A DNA stretch of 64,000 nucleotides, taken from assembly GCA_034670405.1 (NCBI GenBank), contig JAXDDX010000165.1, positions 714,001 through 778,000 of the forward strand, in the 5' to 3' direction. Below the pieces are notes generated by a model that worked only from the letters and a program-made list of their open reading frames with translations, did not search any database and was not told where the DNA came from. The translations under genes were made by a program, and so were the position numbers. This DNA comes from Hoplostethus atlanticus. Its lineage: Eukaryota; Chordata; Actinopteri; Trachichthyiformes; Trachichthyidae. Positions 1-12,706 of the stretch are shown in pieces (within the stretch, counting starts at the first letter, position 1; each line of letters starts with the position of its first letter).

Positions 1-1499
1 ATGCATTGCTTTCCTAATGAGGAAAGAGGAACTAGGAGAAAAAACAGATTCAGTTTGGTAAAGGGTTTTGAAGAGGTCGTCCCTATGGATGAGGTTGTGA
101 CTATAAATAGAAATGTCCGAGACCTGAATCTTAAATACCTAAATATTTTCCTGTCTCCAGTTCCCAAGTTTCTCATGTCCCAGCTATTTGTTGTTGCTTG
201 TAAATGAGAACGCCGTGCACCTCTGTTCTGTCCCGCTGTAATTAATAGACAGGGAGATGACGAGGAGGTGGAGGATGAAGAGGAGGAGGAAGGCAAAGAG
301 GAAACTGGTCTTGTCTGGTGGCCTGCCGGTTGACCTCACACAATTTGTTTTCTCTCTCTCTATCCCTCTCTCTCTCTCTTTGTATTCCTCTCTTGACTTC
401 CTGATCATTTTCCAGTGGGCTGTTTGACAAGCTGCCAGTTCTAATGCCACCAGTGCAGTGTCCCTTGTCAACTCCTATAAACTCTTATATCTATCAGGGC
501 TGCCTCTTAACAAAAAAAAAAAAAAGCTTTCATTATCAAAGTGATTAAAAATGATCCTTAATTTTAGGGACAACCAAGGGTAGGGTGAGTTTAGACAAAG
601 GGGTAATAGGAAACGTCAAGACAAAGTCGTACATCTGCATCACTTTATTCTATTCTTTTCTTTTATGTTTCAGGTGATTTCCCTCATCTCGTTCCTGTCT
701 TCTCCACCTCTTCTTTCTCTCTCTCTCATTCTCTGCATCCACATCGATGAGAAATGTTCCTACAGTAGCGTACACTGATCAATGGCTCATTCTCACCTCG
801 CCCCCGAAATGTAAATGCTGTTGTTAGATAAGAACCGATATAGGCAAACACTCCATCACATGGATTTGGCAACAGTGACTCAAAAAAACGGTTCAGCACA
901 TCTACATCAAATATAATAACTTTTAATTTACATACATAATTACATAATGTATGGACTCAGAAATCAATTGTAACTTGTTCATAGCGAGATACTAAATCTA
1001 ATTAAGACGCCAAATCAAATCTAATGAAATTTTATTTGATTCAGTATAGGAACGACGCCATGATGTCATATTTTAAACCTCCAACCAAGGTGAGGTAAAA
1101 TAGCAGGGGAAATAAATGTGATATAGCGCAGTGAATAAAAGTTGTGGTGGTGATGGTGAAATACAGTTTCCTTAAGAGCATAACTCCTATGCATCAAGAG
1201 TGCGTGCTATATAGAACTTGCTAATTTAATCACCTAAGTTGTGTTGAGGATTTTGGACGGCAGAGGAGGCAGTTAGTCTCTCTGCCAGTGGAGGCCACCG
1301 CGGTGTCAGCCGGCTCCTCTCGCTCACTTTCTCACTCCTACACAGATACACTGCCAGGCCTTTCACAGGCACTGCCTCAATTACATTTCCAAGGTGAGGG
1401 GAGAGGGGGGGTGGGGGGTGGGGGGTTGCTAGAGGAAGAGAGAGGGAGTCACGGAGGTAGAGAAAGTGAAGGGGATTCAAAGAAAGAGTGGGTGCCAGC

Positions 1500-1533
<34 letters not shown>

Positions 1534-2380
1534 TGGGTTTTGGATAAGAGTTTTGAGCAGCGTAATAAAACGCGGCGCAGCCTAATATGCCGCGACAAGC
1601 TTAATTAGAACTATTACAGCGCCGCCACTAGGCAACTCATGGGGTTGAGGGGGTCATAACTTAGTCACAGAAACAGCAACTGATTAATGAAAACCCCCAA
1701 AGTGATGAGTGCTTAAGTGTAATGCCAGGATCGGGGGGGAGGGAGGGGCTGTTTAGAGTGTCTATCTGACACAAAGGAGACGTGGCAAGGTGGGAATTGG
1801 GCAATAGACGAGGCAAAAACAAATCACAACTATTAGATGGCTCCTAGGAAATTGATCGGCCAGAATGGATGCAGTAGAGGACTTTTGAAGTATGAGACAG
1901 AGGGAGGGGGGGGAGGGAAAGGAATGAAGGAGGACAGACTGTTGTTGTTTACTTCAAGGGAGAGCTGGAGAGACGAGAGTGCAGGACAGGATGGGGACAG
2001 GACGTGATGAATTCCTCTAAAGAGCAGCACTGGACATCAGACAGAAAATGTGATGAGGCACAAAGGCCGCCCAGCGCATATTAAACAGTTGACTTCACTC
2101 TGAATGATGTTGTCTTGGCATTATCGACTATAGGAGGACTGAAAGAAAATGCCAGTGGCTGAAGAGAAGGACAGGTTTAGAAGAAGTACTTGGACAAATC
2201 TATGACTTTGTAGCTAATGCATACCTGTTCCCCATTGTGCTCTACCTTCTTATTTCTAATCCTTACATGATTTACATCTCTTCATCTCCCTGTCTTTGTT
2301 TATCTCACACGTTTGAGTGAGTATTAACCTCAGGTGGTACACATAATTTGTTTTGCATTGTCTTGTAGGAGCACTGTGAT
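1..2380. other. Gene-free stretch, mostly unique sequence
   Basis: No reading frame here has protein-like composition or plausible splice context. The sequence is mostly unique, with CT-rich runs near 350-390 and 715-730 and a GA microsatellite at 1,501. The part around 1,560-1,720 is not low-complexity and could be conserved non-coding DNA, but this cannot be judged without alignment. Confidence 0.6.
1501..1532. repeat. (GA)n microsatellite
   Basis: A near-perfect GA run with one AAAG interruption, in a wider purine-rich stretch. The glutamate/arginine-rich frame across it is an artefact of the repeat. Confidence 0.9.
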
Positions 2381-2384
2381 GTAC

Positions 2385-2712
2385 TGCAGCTAAACTTCCA
2401 CCACAACTTGGCACATTGGCAGCTCCAAATGGCAACTGTTTAAAAAAACGTTGAACTTCAATACCCATAAATGATGTCGCACACTGATTTCAGTAAACTG
2501 CACACATCACATTCATGCTTACCAACCCAGGCAGTCTGTGATCACTTTATACCAAAGGATACCAGAACGACGAGAAAGGCAAAAGATCTAACAGTCTGTA
2601 TTTTCAATTTGTCACTTCATGTGGGCGAAGAAGTATACATACCAGAATTTAATTTGGGCAAATCTACAGGGTCTCAATTAGGGGGCGGATGTTTTATTGA
2701 ATTAGGCCCACC
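2385..2712 (+). mobile_element. MITE-like repeat, family B, copy 1 (incomplete)
   Basis: This stretch shares ordered blocks with copies near 14.9 kb and 55.1 kb: an opening block with GGCAGCTCCAAATGGCA, a middle block with AGTAAACTGCA and AAAGGATACCA, and a closing block with AATTTGGGCAAATCTACAGG. The best-preserved copy (55.1 kb) has inverted ends beginning TTAAAGCTGCAC, so the family is probably a short non-autonomous DNA transposon. This copy lacks a clean end and abuts the LINE remnant that follows. Confidence 0.6.
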
Positions 2713-2729
2713 ACATCTCCGGAAGGCTC

Positions 2730-4830
2730 AACAGTAGACAGCAGACTCTGGCATCCCAGAAACGACCCCCCTCTATACCCAGACTCAGCGCTTCTAAAAC
2801 ACTCAGCTCTACACTAGACTCCTTAACAATTCCCTACCGTCGGAAATTAATGTCAAAACACAGAGTGATTGTCTGGGCCTGTACATCATTCCAGACAATC
2901 ACAATGTATCTGCTAGGCTAAGCTAATGTGCCGACTGACCCTGCTGGCTCTGTAATTGCAGCTTTGTAACGGATGCCAAAGCCAGCTCAGCTGTCCAGCT
3001 ATCCAGATTGAATCTGCATGCCTATTTACCTCAGTTACCTAGGCTTAAGAAATAATGACACCCTACCCTAAGGGATTAACGCCAAAGCAGATCAATTACT
3101 GAATATTAAGGCACCCTACCCTAGGATATTAAGGCCTAAGCAGAGAATGGTTGCCTGGGCCTGTTCCTTATTCTGCTAGGCTAAGCTAATGCGCCGGCTG
3201 ACCCTGCTGGCTTGACTGGCAGCCAGGGTACCAGGGTACTCTGGGTACCAGGGTACTCTGAACTGTCCAGCCATCTGCATTGGATCTGCAAATGATAGCC
3301 GGATAGACGGTAGCCGATATTGCTACAAAACCTTGACCAAAACCTTGAAATCCCACCTCAACAGGGCGTACCCTAGCCTTCCAACATCACTGCTCTGTCT
3401 CGGCTGCTAACTCGGCATACCTAAGCTTCTTTCTTTCATATGCTTCGTCGACTGCATCTTCCCATGGCACTGTAAGCTCCACAAAGTAAACAGTCTGCAA
3501 GGTAGCTGACTATAGTAAACTAGTGCCTGCTATTTCTCGTGGGATTACAAGTTGTTTGCCTAAGTCTACTGACATTTCTCGGTCCCTAGCTCCCTCTAAT
3601 TGCCCTTTGTTATTCCTGCTTACAACTGCTTCTTTCCTAATCTGCTCTTCCTCACGGATAAAGCCAATTTTAGAATCTGCCATCCAAGTAGCTGAAGAAT
3701 TAGTTTGCTAACTCATTCAACATCTGATTGTGTCTCCAAGTGTATCGTTCTTGGGAGAGACTTGTTGTACAACCTGACAGAATATGCCTGAGTGTAGCTG
3801 TGCCTGAACATAAGGGACACATGGGGTCTTCACCTATCCATTGGCTGAGGTTTTGGGGAAAGCGAAGCACATCATAGGTTGCTCCTATAATTAACCTTAT
3901 ATGTCTTACCGCCGTGCTCCACAACTCCACAACCAAGTTTCCAAGTTTCAAGTTTCTCTACACTTTCACAGTTCATCCAATGTCTCTGCCTTGCCTGAGC
4001 AACTAGCACATCTTGCTGCCTGCTTGCTCCTGGCGATGTATTTGCTCAACTACCATTTCCCTTTTTTATGATTGCGCTGCCTTGCTCCACACGGCTTTGC
4101 CTGTACTAAGCCCTAAGCCCCCTCGACCCTGTTGCACTACAATATCCCTATGCGTTAGAGCTGACTTTGCTTGCTGAACTGCCTCTCTGGGATTGCATTT
4201 TCACCCTATTACTAAAGTAGGTGCCACACTTCTAACTATTCTATCTTTAGACTCTGTTAGTGTCATGTCCAATCTCACTTTTGTGCTTTTAAACTCTCTG
4301 TTAAGCTAGACAGAGGTAACTCAAGATGCCCGTTGCCATACAATGCTACACTACTAAGACATTGTGGGACTCCAAGCCATTTCCGAACGTCTGTTATGGG
4401 TATTTTATACATTGCCAGAGGTCACATCAGCTGGGGCAAAAGTCCAAACTGCAGGCACCACAACTTTAGCTCACTGGGTAGCAGTGACTTCTCTATGCTC
4501 TCTATTCCTCTTATTACATCCTGTCTTAACTCCTGAACCTGCTACTTGTCATTTGAGCTAGCACTATACCATCTCCTTTTTTTAAAAGGCTTTTAAAAGG
4601 CTTCTCAGATATTGTGGGGATTGCTCATCCATGTAAAATCTTTCAGGACGACAGTTTCCCTTTGACTATTGAGATGTTCCCTGATTTGCTTGGCTTTACT
4701 TTCATCCTAGTCATATCATCCACGTTAGCCCTAATAGGCGGGAGGCAGAGCCTTCCCCACTTACAACCCATGCCCTAATGATTACTTCCATTGCTGTGGT
4801 TAATGGATAATATCTTATCATGCTTGTGTG
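2730..4830 (-). mobile_element. Degraded LINE (non-LTR retrotransposon), RLE-type
   Basis: Conceptual translation of the minus strand gives, in element order, scraps of a reverse transcriptase and its downstream region. First comes MEVIIRAWVVSGE (about 4,800), then MKVKPSKSGNISIVKGKLSS (about 4,660). A thumb-like KWLGVPQCLSSVALYG follows (about 4,380). Next is a zinc knuckle with C-x2-C-x7-H-x4-C spacing, CPLCSGTATLRHILSGC, followed by RYTWRHNQ (about 3,730-3,830). Last come VPWEDAVDEAYERKKL and VRPVEVGFQGFGQGF (about 3,340-3,460), resembling the C-terminal restriction-like endonuclease region. A CCHC knuckle before such an endonuclease is typical of R2/R4/NeSL/Hero-like LINEs; the exact clade is not assigned. 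The frame is interrupted by stops and indels, so this is an inactive copy lacking its 5' part. Confidence 0.8.
2868..3300. repeat. Tandem duplication inside the LINE 3' region
   Basis: Two direct copies lie about 280 bp apart. Both contain GGGCCTGT, then CTGCTAGGCTAAGCTAATG, then a GACCCTGCTGGC block, then GTCCAGC-ATC-GATTGAATCTGCA-type sequence. The second copy also has short GGGTACCAGGGTACTCT duplications around 3,225-3,260. This looks like local duplication after or during LINE insertion. Confidence 0.6.
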
Positions 4831-4984
4831 TTCCAAGCACCCAGAAAAAACAGGTATTCCTGCTTTTTGCACTGATGTATCAACTGAAATTGTATTTTGT
4901 AAACTAAACTGCTGAACTGCCATGATCTTGAACTGTGTTTCAGTGTTTCAGTGTTTATGGAAAAAGGGCACGAGATAATCTTAG

Positions 4985-5515
4985 AGGTGGTTTGCTGTGG
5001 TTTTAGGTCCCATGAGAGATGGATGGGGATGCTGTGAGGTTGATGGTTTCTCTTTATACCCCGAGGCTCTTCTCGTCTGCGTAAGTGGACTTCCATGTCT
5101 CCTGTCCGACTGTCCCAACTGCCTGGAACATAAGAGAACTAAAATGATTTGGCACAAAAGAAGGAGAAGGAGATTGACAGGGCTCCAGAGAAAATGAAGA
5201 GAGTTAGAGGATGGAGAGATGCAGGTGGCTGCAAGAAAGAGACGGAAAAAGAAAAGTACAGGAGAGGAGGACAGAAAGTGATAGAGCATGGCATTGAGGG
5301 AGAGAAGAAGAGGAGCAGAAAATGAGGGAAAGACAGACGGTTGATATAGAAACGCGAATAATAGTGCAGGAAGAGAATTAGTGAGTCTAGGCATAAGAAA
5401 AATAAATGGTATAAAGAGAGAGAAAGAGGAGTGTGAAAGTGGGAGAGAGAGCGATCGAGAGAGAGCAGCCATATAACACTGCAGCCTGTCACAAAGCTGC
5501 TGTACCATTCTCACC
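4985..5515. repeat. Purine-rich low-complexity DNA
   Basis: The + strand is strongly AG-rich from about 5,155 to 5,470. A 177-codon minus-strand frame spans it, but its serine/leucine/phenylalanine-rich composition follows from the pyrimidine run. No domain or splice context supports a gene. Confidence 0.7.
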
Positions 5516-5519
5516 GTAA

Positions 5520-8500
5520 CAATAGCAGCAGATTGAGTTGGACAGGGTTCACAGGCCTGAATACTAGCCAGCCAGACAAAGCTATCGAGTCGCTTGCCTG
5601 TGTTATCCAGCCTGCCGCTGAATACTCCCCTTGTGCAGAGGCGAGCGAGCTCATGTTACAGCTCTCACTGATGGGCTCTACTCCATCAAACTTCCTCTCT
5701 ATAGCGGCTAACCCAGGCAGGATCTCTGCTACCAGGCACTGAGAGTCTTCCGAGACCCGGGGACTTCAAGGGAAGAAAAACACAATCACTGAATGAAGGG
5801 TTTTAGGGGCTTGATCTAGAACAAATGTTGTATAACTCAACTTTGTCTCACAGCTAACCAGAAAACGGGCTTCATGATTTCACGCAAGATTTCAATAGGA
5901 GCTACCGTCTTTCATGCGAGTAATCATTTGGTCATATTGAAATAAAATATATCACCATTTGTTAGATATGTTTGTCCTTCAGCCGCATTGCCATTCAGCC
6001 ATGCATTTGCTAATTATCTGATTCACAAAGGACACCATAACAGCTAACTGCAGTACATGATCCCCATTATTTTTCCATGAGATGTCATGTTTATAATTAT
6101 CTTAAATTATCTCATTAATCACAACTGCTATTGTTTTCATCATAATTACCACTACGATGGCCATTTAGATGGTAATTTGGACATTTCTTATCAAACTTCA
6201 AGCTGTTCATCATATTCCTAGAGTCCTATGGGATGGGCTATTGTATATGGAGACAACCAAGAATTTGAACATTGCACGAGTGACTTTTTTTAGTGCTTAA
6301 GTATCTGGGACTTACCGTAGGTTGTGCATGTGTTAAGTGGTAGCACTGTAGGGGAACATTTTGGGGCAAGGGATTTAATCAGGTTGACCTTTTGTCCAAG
6401 GCTCTCCTCCTTTCTGGCTCTGCCGGAACCTTCCGAGTGACTCTTGTCATAGAGAAGGTCTTATAAATATGGATGCCTTCTTCTCGAGGTCACGGTGCAA
6501 TTTCAGAAAAAGGAGACTTTTTTTTTTTTACTATGGGTGGTGGCTGAGTGGGAGGGTGTGGGGGTTCAGTTGTTTTTTGTTCAAAGATTGGAACAACAGC
6601 CACAGTCAAGGTTTTTTTTAAATTATTATTATTTACCTTATATGGTGACATGGTTATTTATTTATTTATGTCACAGTTTGGGAATGTTACTGCATTGCAG
6701 AGAAATCTGGGGGAAGAAATGAAAGAGCTTACTTTTCTATACTGCAGCTCACCTTGCATAAACTTTGAAATGAGCCAATCCATGAGCACCTTTAAATCAA
6801 TATAGGGCCGCTAATGTTTTGATACAAGCATTTCATTGGTGCTAAACACAAACGGTATTGTGCCTGTACTTGTCCGCCTTACAGAAAGTCTCCAGATTGG
6901 AACATCTAATGCCTTGTGTAAGACTTCTTTTGGAGATGGTCGGACAATGTACTGAGTAGTGAACAACATGCAGTGAACGCCAACATCGTCCACTCATCTG
7001 ATCCCATGTCAGCTCTATCTTCATGTTCTGTGATGAAGTGTGTGAGTGTGCGTTGTCCTAGTTTTGATTAAGTACGTACCTGGCGCACTTATGGCACTCA
7101 GTGGTGTAATTTTGTCATCAAAGCTCTGACAAGTCGCATGTCATCCTCTCCTACAAATGTCTTTTACGCAAGACTAGCCCTACCATCACTACCTCCCAGC
7201 TCCCCCTCCCTTCCCTAACGCATCCTGACTCATTCTTCATGAACAATCCACATGCACGTACTCTCACATGTACGCCCACACAGAGGCACACACACACCGA
7301 CGTATGCCATCATCGTGTGCGGCTTATCCAGGGGCATTTTGCACAGAACTTGTCAAGGGGAACAGATGTCATTATCGGCGGGGATAAAGAATCATTATTT
7401 TGACAGCTTCACAAACAGGCATGCCACCCCAAGTGTGGAAGACAAATGGGAACGTATTGTTTTGTGATGATTTGAGCTGTGATTTTTTTTGTGCATGTGC
7501 AAGCACATATCGCAGACTTTTACTGTGCAGTCGTTATTTTCGGATAGCCGCCCGTATCCGGCATTAGTGATACCCTTCATGCCGTTGGAAGCACGTCCTT
7601 CGCAATGATACCCGTTGGGGAAAGAAGAAGGCACGGAGAATGAGAGAGAAAAAGAAAGAGAGAAAGCAGGGCGAAGGAATTAGAGGTGGCCTTTATTATC
7701 TGAAATAGGAAGGTATACGATATATTCAAGACACTGAAACTACACTTTGCTAAAAAAAAACAAGAGCACGAACCACGATACTCAAAGTACATAGGCTAAG
7801 CACGTCAATCACAGTAATGGGTTTGTGCAAGCTGCGCTCAGAAAAATACCTTCATGCGTCTTCCAGCAATATGATATACTGACTCGTCATTAATAACCAA
7901 TAATGCGGTTAGGTTAGCGTAGGACAATTAGCTGCCAAAGAAAATGCCACAGAAGATTTGGGAGAAAATGACTTGTTATGACTTGAATGCTACCATGCTG
8001 CGAAAGGCATTTTGAAAGGTTTTTCAGACCATCTCAATGCAGTAACATGTCATGTATGTATGGCCACTCAGAAACTGTAAGGAAAATATCAGCCATTGAT
8101 AATACTACACTAGTAAGCAGGTAACCATAGAAGCACAGAGAAAGAAGTTAATGTCACAGACGTCTGCTACCGTAACTAACCTTTTATTGTATAAGCAGAC
8201 ATCAACATTAAATAAGACACGCTTGAAAAAATTATCTCATCTAATACACTTGTATGCCTTCAATTGTTACACTTTGCAACCAGACCAAGTAGTTCAGTGT
8301 CACTCAGTATAGATTTTTTTTGGCGATTTTCCCCCGGATGAGTTGCGTTTTTTTCTGCAAACATTTGACCATGGGTAAAAGAAAGTGGGATCTCTCTCTC
8401 TTTCTCTCTTAAATGCTTATCCCACATGTTTATAGATTGTATATGGAATTGCAAAAACTTCTAAGTGATAGCTTATACCTTCAAGATTGCTTTTCTGACA

Positions 8501-9900
8501 AAACATGAAAAATCACCCAAAATCACTTTCAAAGACCCTAGCCAAAAACAGGCTGGTGCAACAAATGCCTTGGTGAGCCGGAGTGTCACATTTGTGCCAA
8601 GAATTAATACGCACTTAATCTTAATCAAACAGTTAAAACTGTGGTGTACACTCTGATAGTCAAACCCCAAATTCATTCCATGTCATTATCGGGGATTATT
8701 GATAAGGTAAAGGCTCATTTATCAGCTGGCAGATGGCCCGAATGGTCTAGAGAAATTGATCCAAGATGCCACATTTCCATTCAATTTATTGTTACGCGGA
8801 ACAATTTAAACCACCCATGCATTCAAATGCTGTTTGCATAAGCCATCATTCACTTCAAATATACAAGGGCATGATGGCAATGTCAAGCGTGAACACATAC
8901 TGGTACAACATGCTTTCATCCCGCGGTGTGATTGGTGTCATAAATGTTAGCTAGCTTGTCATGCCTCTCCTGCTCTCCTCCCACACCTTCTCATTTGGCT
9001 GCTGCATGCTGTAATAAAGTTCTGATTAGAGAGCTATGATTCAGTTATGATTTCATTACAGTGAAATCAGGTAGGCCAAGGGAGGTTGAGAGAAGGGCGG
9101 TGTCGTCTTTGTGGGAAAGCGGGGACTGTTTTCCCCCATAACCCTATCAATCCCACTCCTATTGGAATTTACACAAAGGTGAGTGCATATGAAGATGTAT
9201 GGCGATTCTGAGGTACACAGTGTGAGTGTGGTTATGTTGTATACAGGGACCATGAGTTTCTGTAGCTCCAAGAAGTGGTTCTCTTTATTTCCCTTTGTTT
9301 GACTGTAGATGCCTAACTGTGTCATGTAGCTAATATTAATGTTTTCCTATATTTTCTATACATATTATGTCTAAGTCATGACCCCAGGATAAAAGTGATA
9401 ATCATTCCAAAGCTCTCCAGAATGTTTGCTGATTTTGTGCATATCCATCCATTTTGTGCAGTTTTGCTTTGCCTGCAAGGGATTTGAAACCTGAAGCCGA
9501 TGTCTGATCTAAAGCCCGTAGACGGCTTTGTAACTAAGTTTTTAAAAATGCAGTTCGATGTTTCGTGGTCGTATACCACCTGGTAGATGTCAGGCCTGAC
9601 TGAATATGTAAAACCACGTTGAAACCACCATACGGTAAATGTATAAATGCATGAGCAAGACAGCGGCATTAGGTTAGATTTACTTAATAAAAGAGTGGGC
9701 ACGTAGTGAGTTTTGTGGCACGTAGTGTGTGAATCTAAGTGCAAGCAGATATATGGTGGTTACAATAGGTCATGAAACATAGGCACATTATGCTTTAAAG
9801 CTCTTCTCTTCCCTCATTTAATCAGGGTTGATGTCCTTTCAGAGCTATTTGAGTCGGACCAGTAGAAGAGTGAGCACATTACCGGCATTTATGCATTTCG
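5520..9900. other. Gene-free stretch
   Basis: Unique AT-leaning sequence. I see no coding exon, RNA gene or recognisable transposon. The 122-codon minus-strand frame at 9,376-9,744 has no recognisable motif and is taken as chance. The block around 5,530-5,760 is compositionally balanced and might be conserved non-coding DNA. Confidence 0.55.
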
Positions 9901-9904
9901 GCTT

Positions 9905-10785
9905 TTGTTTGAAAGAGAAAAAGAAGTCATAGTATCTGATGTTGAGTCGTCCAGGTCCAGAGGAAGAAAAACAGCCCCAGGCCATGATACTCCCACTGCA
10001 AGGTTATTTTGGTGGTGGGCTGTTTTGTGCATTTTTGCGACCAAACAGTTCAATTGTGGACTCTATCTGTCCAGAGAACAGACTTCCAGATGTCTTCAGA
10101 TTTGTCCAGGTGGTCTCTGGCAAACTTAATACAGACAAGCTTTGTTATTAGTAGAGACTTCTTCCTGGCTACCCTTGCATGAATGCCATTTCTATTTCTT
10201 ATTGTTGACAGATGCACAATGTCATCTGATGCAACAATGGAGGCTTGTACATCTCTGGATGTTATTCTTGGGTTATTTTTATTACTAGTTTTAATATTTT
10301 TCTTGTCGCTCTTGGTTGGTTCGATATTGTAGAAGGACACCGACACTGAGTTCCTGTCATGTTAAATTCTGTCCATTATATATTATTTGTCTCACAGTGG
10401 ACTGATGATGATTTTTGATGACTTTATAACCTTCTACAGACCTTCTACTCTCTTCTGAGGTCCTCTGAAGTCTATTACATCACAGCATAGTTTTTCTAGT
10501 CTGACCTTTGATTGGTTCATACCCATTATTTCCTGATTCTCCTTACATACTTGATTTAACTAATGTAAGAGGAGGTTCACCTATTTTTGCACAGGTCTGT
10601 CACTAATTCCCACTATATTAATTTCACTACATGCACAATTTCCTCCAAAAAACATAGAAAACTGATAGATATAGATCCTTTATTTCAGTTAAGGAAAGGG
10701 AAATCTTTTGCATTTTTGAATTTTGCATTGCATTTCTATAATTGCACAAGGGGTTCACAAACTTTCAAGCATAACTTCAGTTCGG
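9905..10785 (-). mobile_element. Tc1/mariner-like DNA transposon remnant
   Basis: The minus-strand frame at 10,346-10,050 reads as a Tc1-like transposase. It contains NPRITSRDVQAS, then STIRNRNGIHARVARKKSLL (second helix-turn-helix region), then FARDHLDKSEDIWKSVLWTD, where the final Asp matches the first catalytic D of the DDE triad. Further downstream, after a stop, GSIMAWGCFSSSGPG (about 9,960-9,990) matches the conserved Tc1 core around the second Asp region. The outer end near 10,750-10,780 carries GGGGTTCACAAACTTTCAAG, as in Tc1-like terminal inverted repeats of fish. The C-terminal catalytic part is missing and the frame is broken, so the copy is dead. Confidence 0.85.
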
Positions 10786-11179
10786 CAGTGTCCATATACA
10801 AGATGGCTGGATGCAAGAAACTGAAAAGCTGGCTGGTGGTCAGATAAGGAATGCAGAGCTCAGCAGTTTTGATGCAAAGGGCCAACCAAAGCCTTATCCC
10901 CACAGTGAGTGACCAGCAAGAATTTAGAAGTTAGAAAGTAGAAGTTCAATGAAGTTCTTTTTTTTTCTTTTCATTACACTTCAGATGGTTTTGACATGTT
11001 AGCTAACAATCAAGTTGTGTTTTTGCAAGCTTTCCCGGGGAGAATCTAATAGGAACGCGTCTGGTCTACAGAGAAAAGTGGCAAAAGCATAATGTATTGG
11101 CCTGCAGGCAAAAAAAAGTTACGGAGACTAATTTCTTTCCCTTGCTTTTCTTGTCTTTCCTGTTCCATGCTTAAAAATT

Positions 11180-11297
11180 ACCTGTCGGTACACTCTACTC
11201 TGCATGTGTGTGTGTTGTGTTTGGCGGCCACTTCGCCCCTGCATGTGTTGTGTGCGATGTTGCAAATAAAGACAAATCTTAATCTTAATCTTAATCT
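11180..11297 (+). mobile_element. Possible LINE 3' tail with (AATCTT)n end
   Basis: GCAAATAAAGACAAATC is followed by about three and a half AATCTT units (11,275-11,296). A polyadenylation-like AATAAA next to short tandem tail units is typical of truncated LINE 3' ends. No coding part is attached. Confidence 0.4.
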
Positions 11298-12385
11298 ACA
11301 TGCCCTTCTCTGCAAATAAACCGCGTAATAAACCACGAAGACCTCACTTCTGCAAGGCATGGCTCGTGCTTTATTTGAAATTCTGGAACATTTGTGGGCA
11401 GCAAGTAATTAATTCACACCCTGGACTCGGCGGCCAAGATAGATGACTGTGCAACATACGGTAGCATCCTGATATTGGCAAATTTAACACACTAATTGAT
11501 AAGAGAGAGATATTAGGGTAAGGCAGGGGCACTAAAGTATGGCGGTTGAGTGGGTTAAAAGCACATTGTACCATGCGCTTCATGCAATTTCAACTGTACT
11601 GCATATCATCCATTGCTCACCTTTGCCTTATCTGTACTCCTTTCTACCAAACAAAGCAGAAGTTCTATATTTTCCTTATTTTCAGCTGTGCTATTGGTTG
11701 CCACCGTCTCTGGATGTTTTCATGGGGTGTATAATTGAAAATTGGATTGAAGTAAACTCACAAAAAAACAGCTCCCTGGGCCACACAAAAAAACAATGTG
11801 AACATGATGATGTCACGACTCATAAATGGCATCGTTCAAAACCTACAATTCTCCTGTCTGCAATTTTAAGCCTGTAGCCTCCTGAAGGAAAGCGCACAAC
11901 GGAGCAAGGAGTGAACAGCACAGGAGCACAATTAGTTTTTCCACACTTTCCATCGCCTCGGTGGGAGGGCTGAAATAACCAGCTCTGTGATTAAACCCTC
12001 AGACTCTTCCAAAATTCTCGCTGCACTTCTTGTAAGGCCAAAGTCTGGACTGGCATGGCTCCAGCATGAGTAAATCCTGACACGTCTCGACTACAAATCT
12101 CTGCATAGTTGATATCATGCCCATTCTGTGAGGTTCTTGTCCCCCTCTCTGCCAACCATTCTTGCTATTCTGTTCACTACATTACCTGTAAAATCCACGG
12201 ACATATGTCTGACCATTCCCATAACAAAAGAGAGAGAAACATTATCTAGATGAACACTATGGATTGCTCAGACTGATTGCCTGAGCAATACTGTTTGTTA
12301 ATCTGATCATGTTTGTGTTTGGAGCACAGCAAACAAGCTACCATAAACAAGCTGAAACAGTGAGCCAGACCTTCTCTCCTACAAA

Positions 12386-12386
<1 letters not shown>

Positions 12387-12422
<36 letters not shown>
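12387..12422. repeat. (CA)n microsatellite
   Basis: Perfect CA dinucleotide run of about 18 units. Confidence 0.95.
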
Positions 12423-12424
<2 letters not shown>

Positions 12425-12684
12425 CACACAAGCGTCAGCCTCTTCTCCGGGGCTAAATAATGAAGAACGGAGGCACATCGCTTAGGTGATTAATTATCCA
12501 TGTCACCAGATGGGAGGATGAGCGAAAAAGTCAGATTTTATTTTTTCTTTTTCTTTTTTTTTTATACTAAAATGCATTTCAGAGTGAGGATTCGATTGGG
12601 GTAATGACAGCCATATGTTGATGGATGACCACAGGCTAGTATTAATCAGAAATACAGAGATGAGATGTGACCAGGACCAAAGGG

Positions 12685-12706
12685 TGTATGTGTGTGTGTG
12701 TGTGTG
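12685..12706. repeat. (TG)n microsatellite
   Basis: Short TG run of about 11 units. Confidence 0.9.

Noticed and set aside
4981-5514. 177-codon minus-strand frame
   Set aside because: It lies in purine-rich low-complexity DNA; the S/L/F/P-rich translation is a composition effect and there is no domain or splice support.
9376-9744. 122-codon minus-strand frame
   Set aside because: No motif, no flanking exons, and composition like surrounding non-coding DNA.
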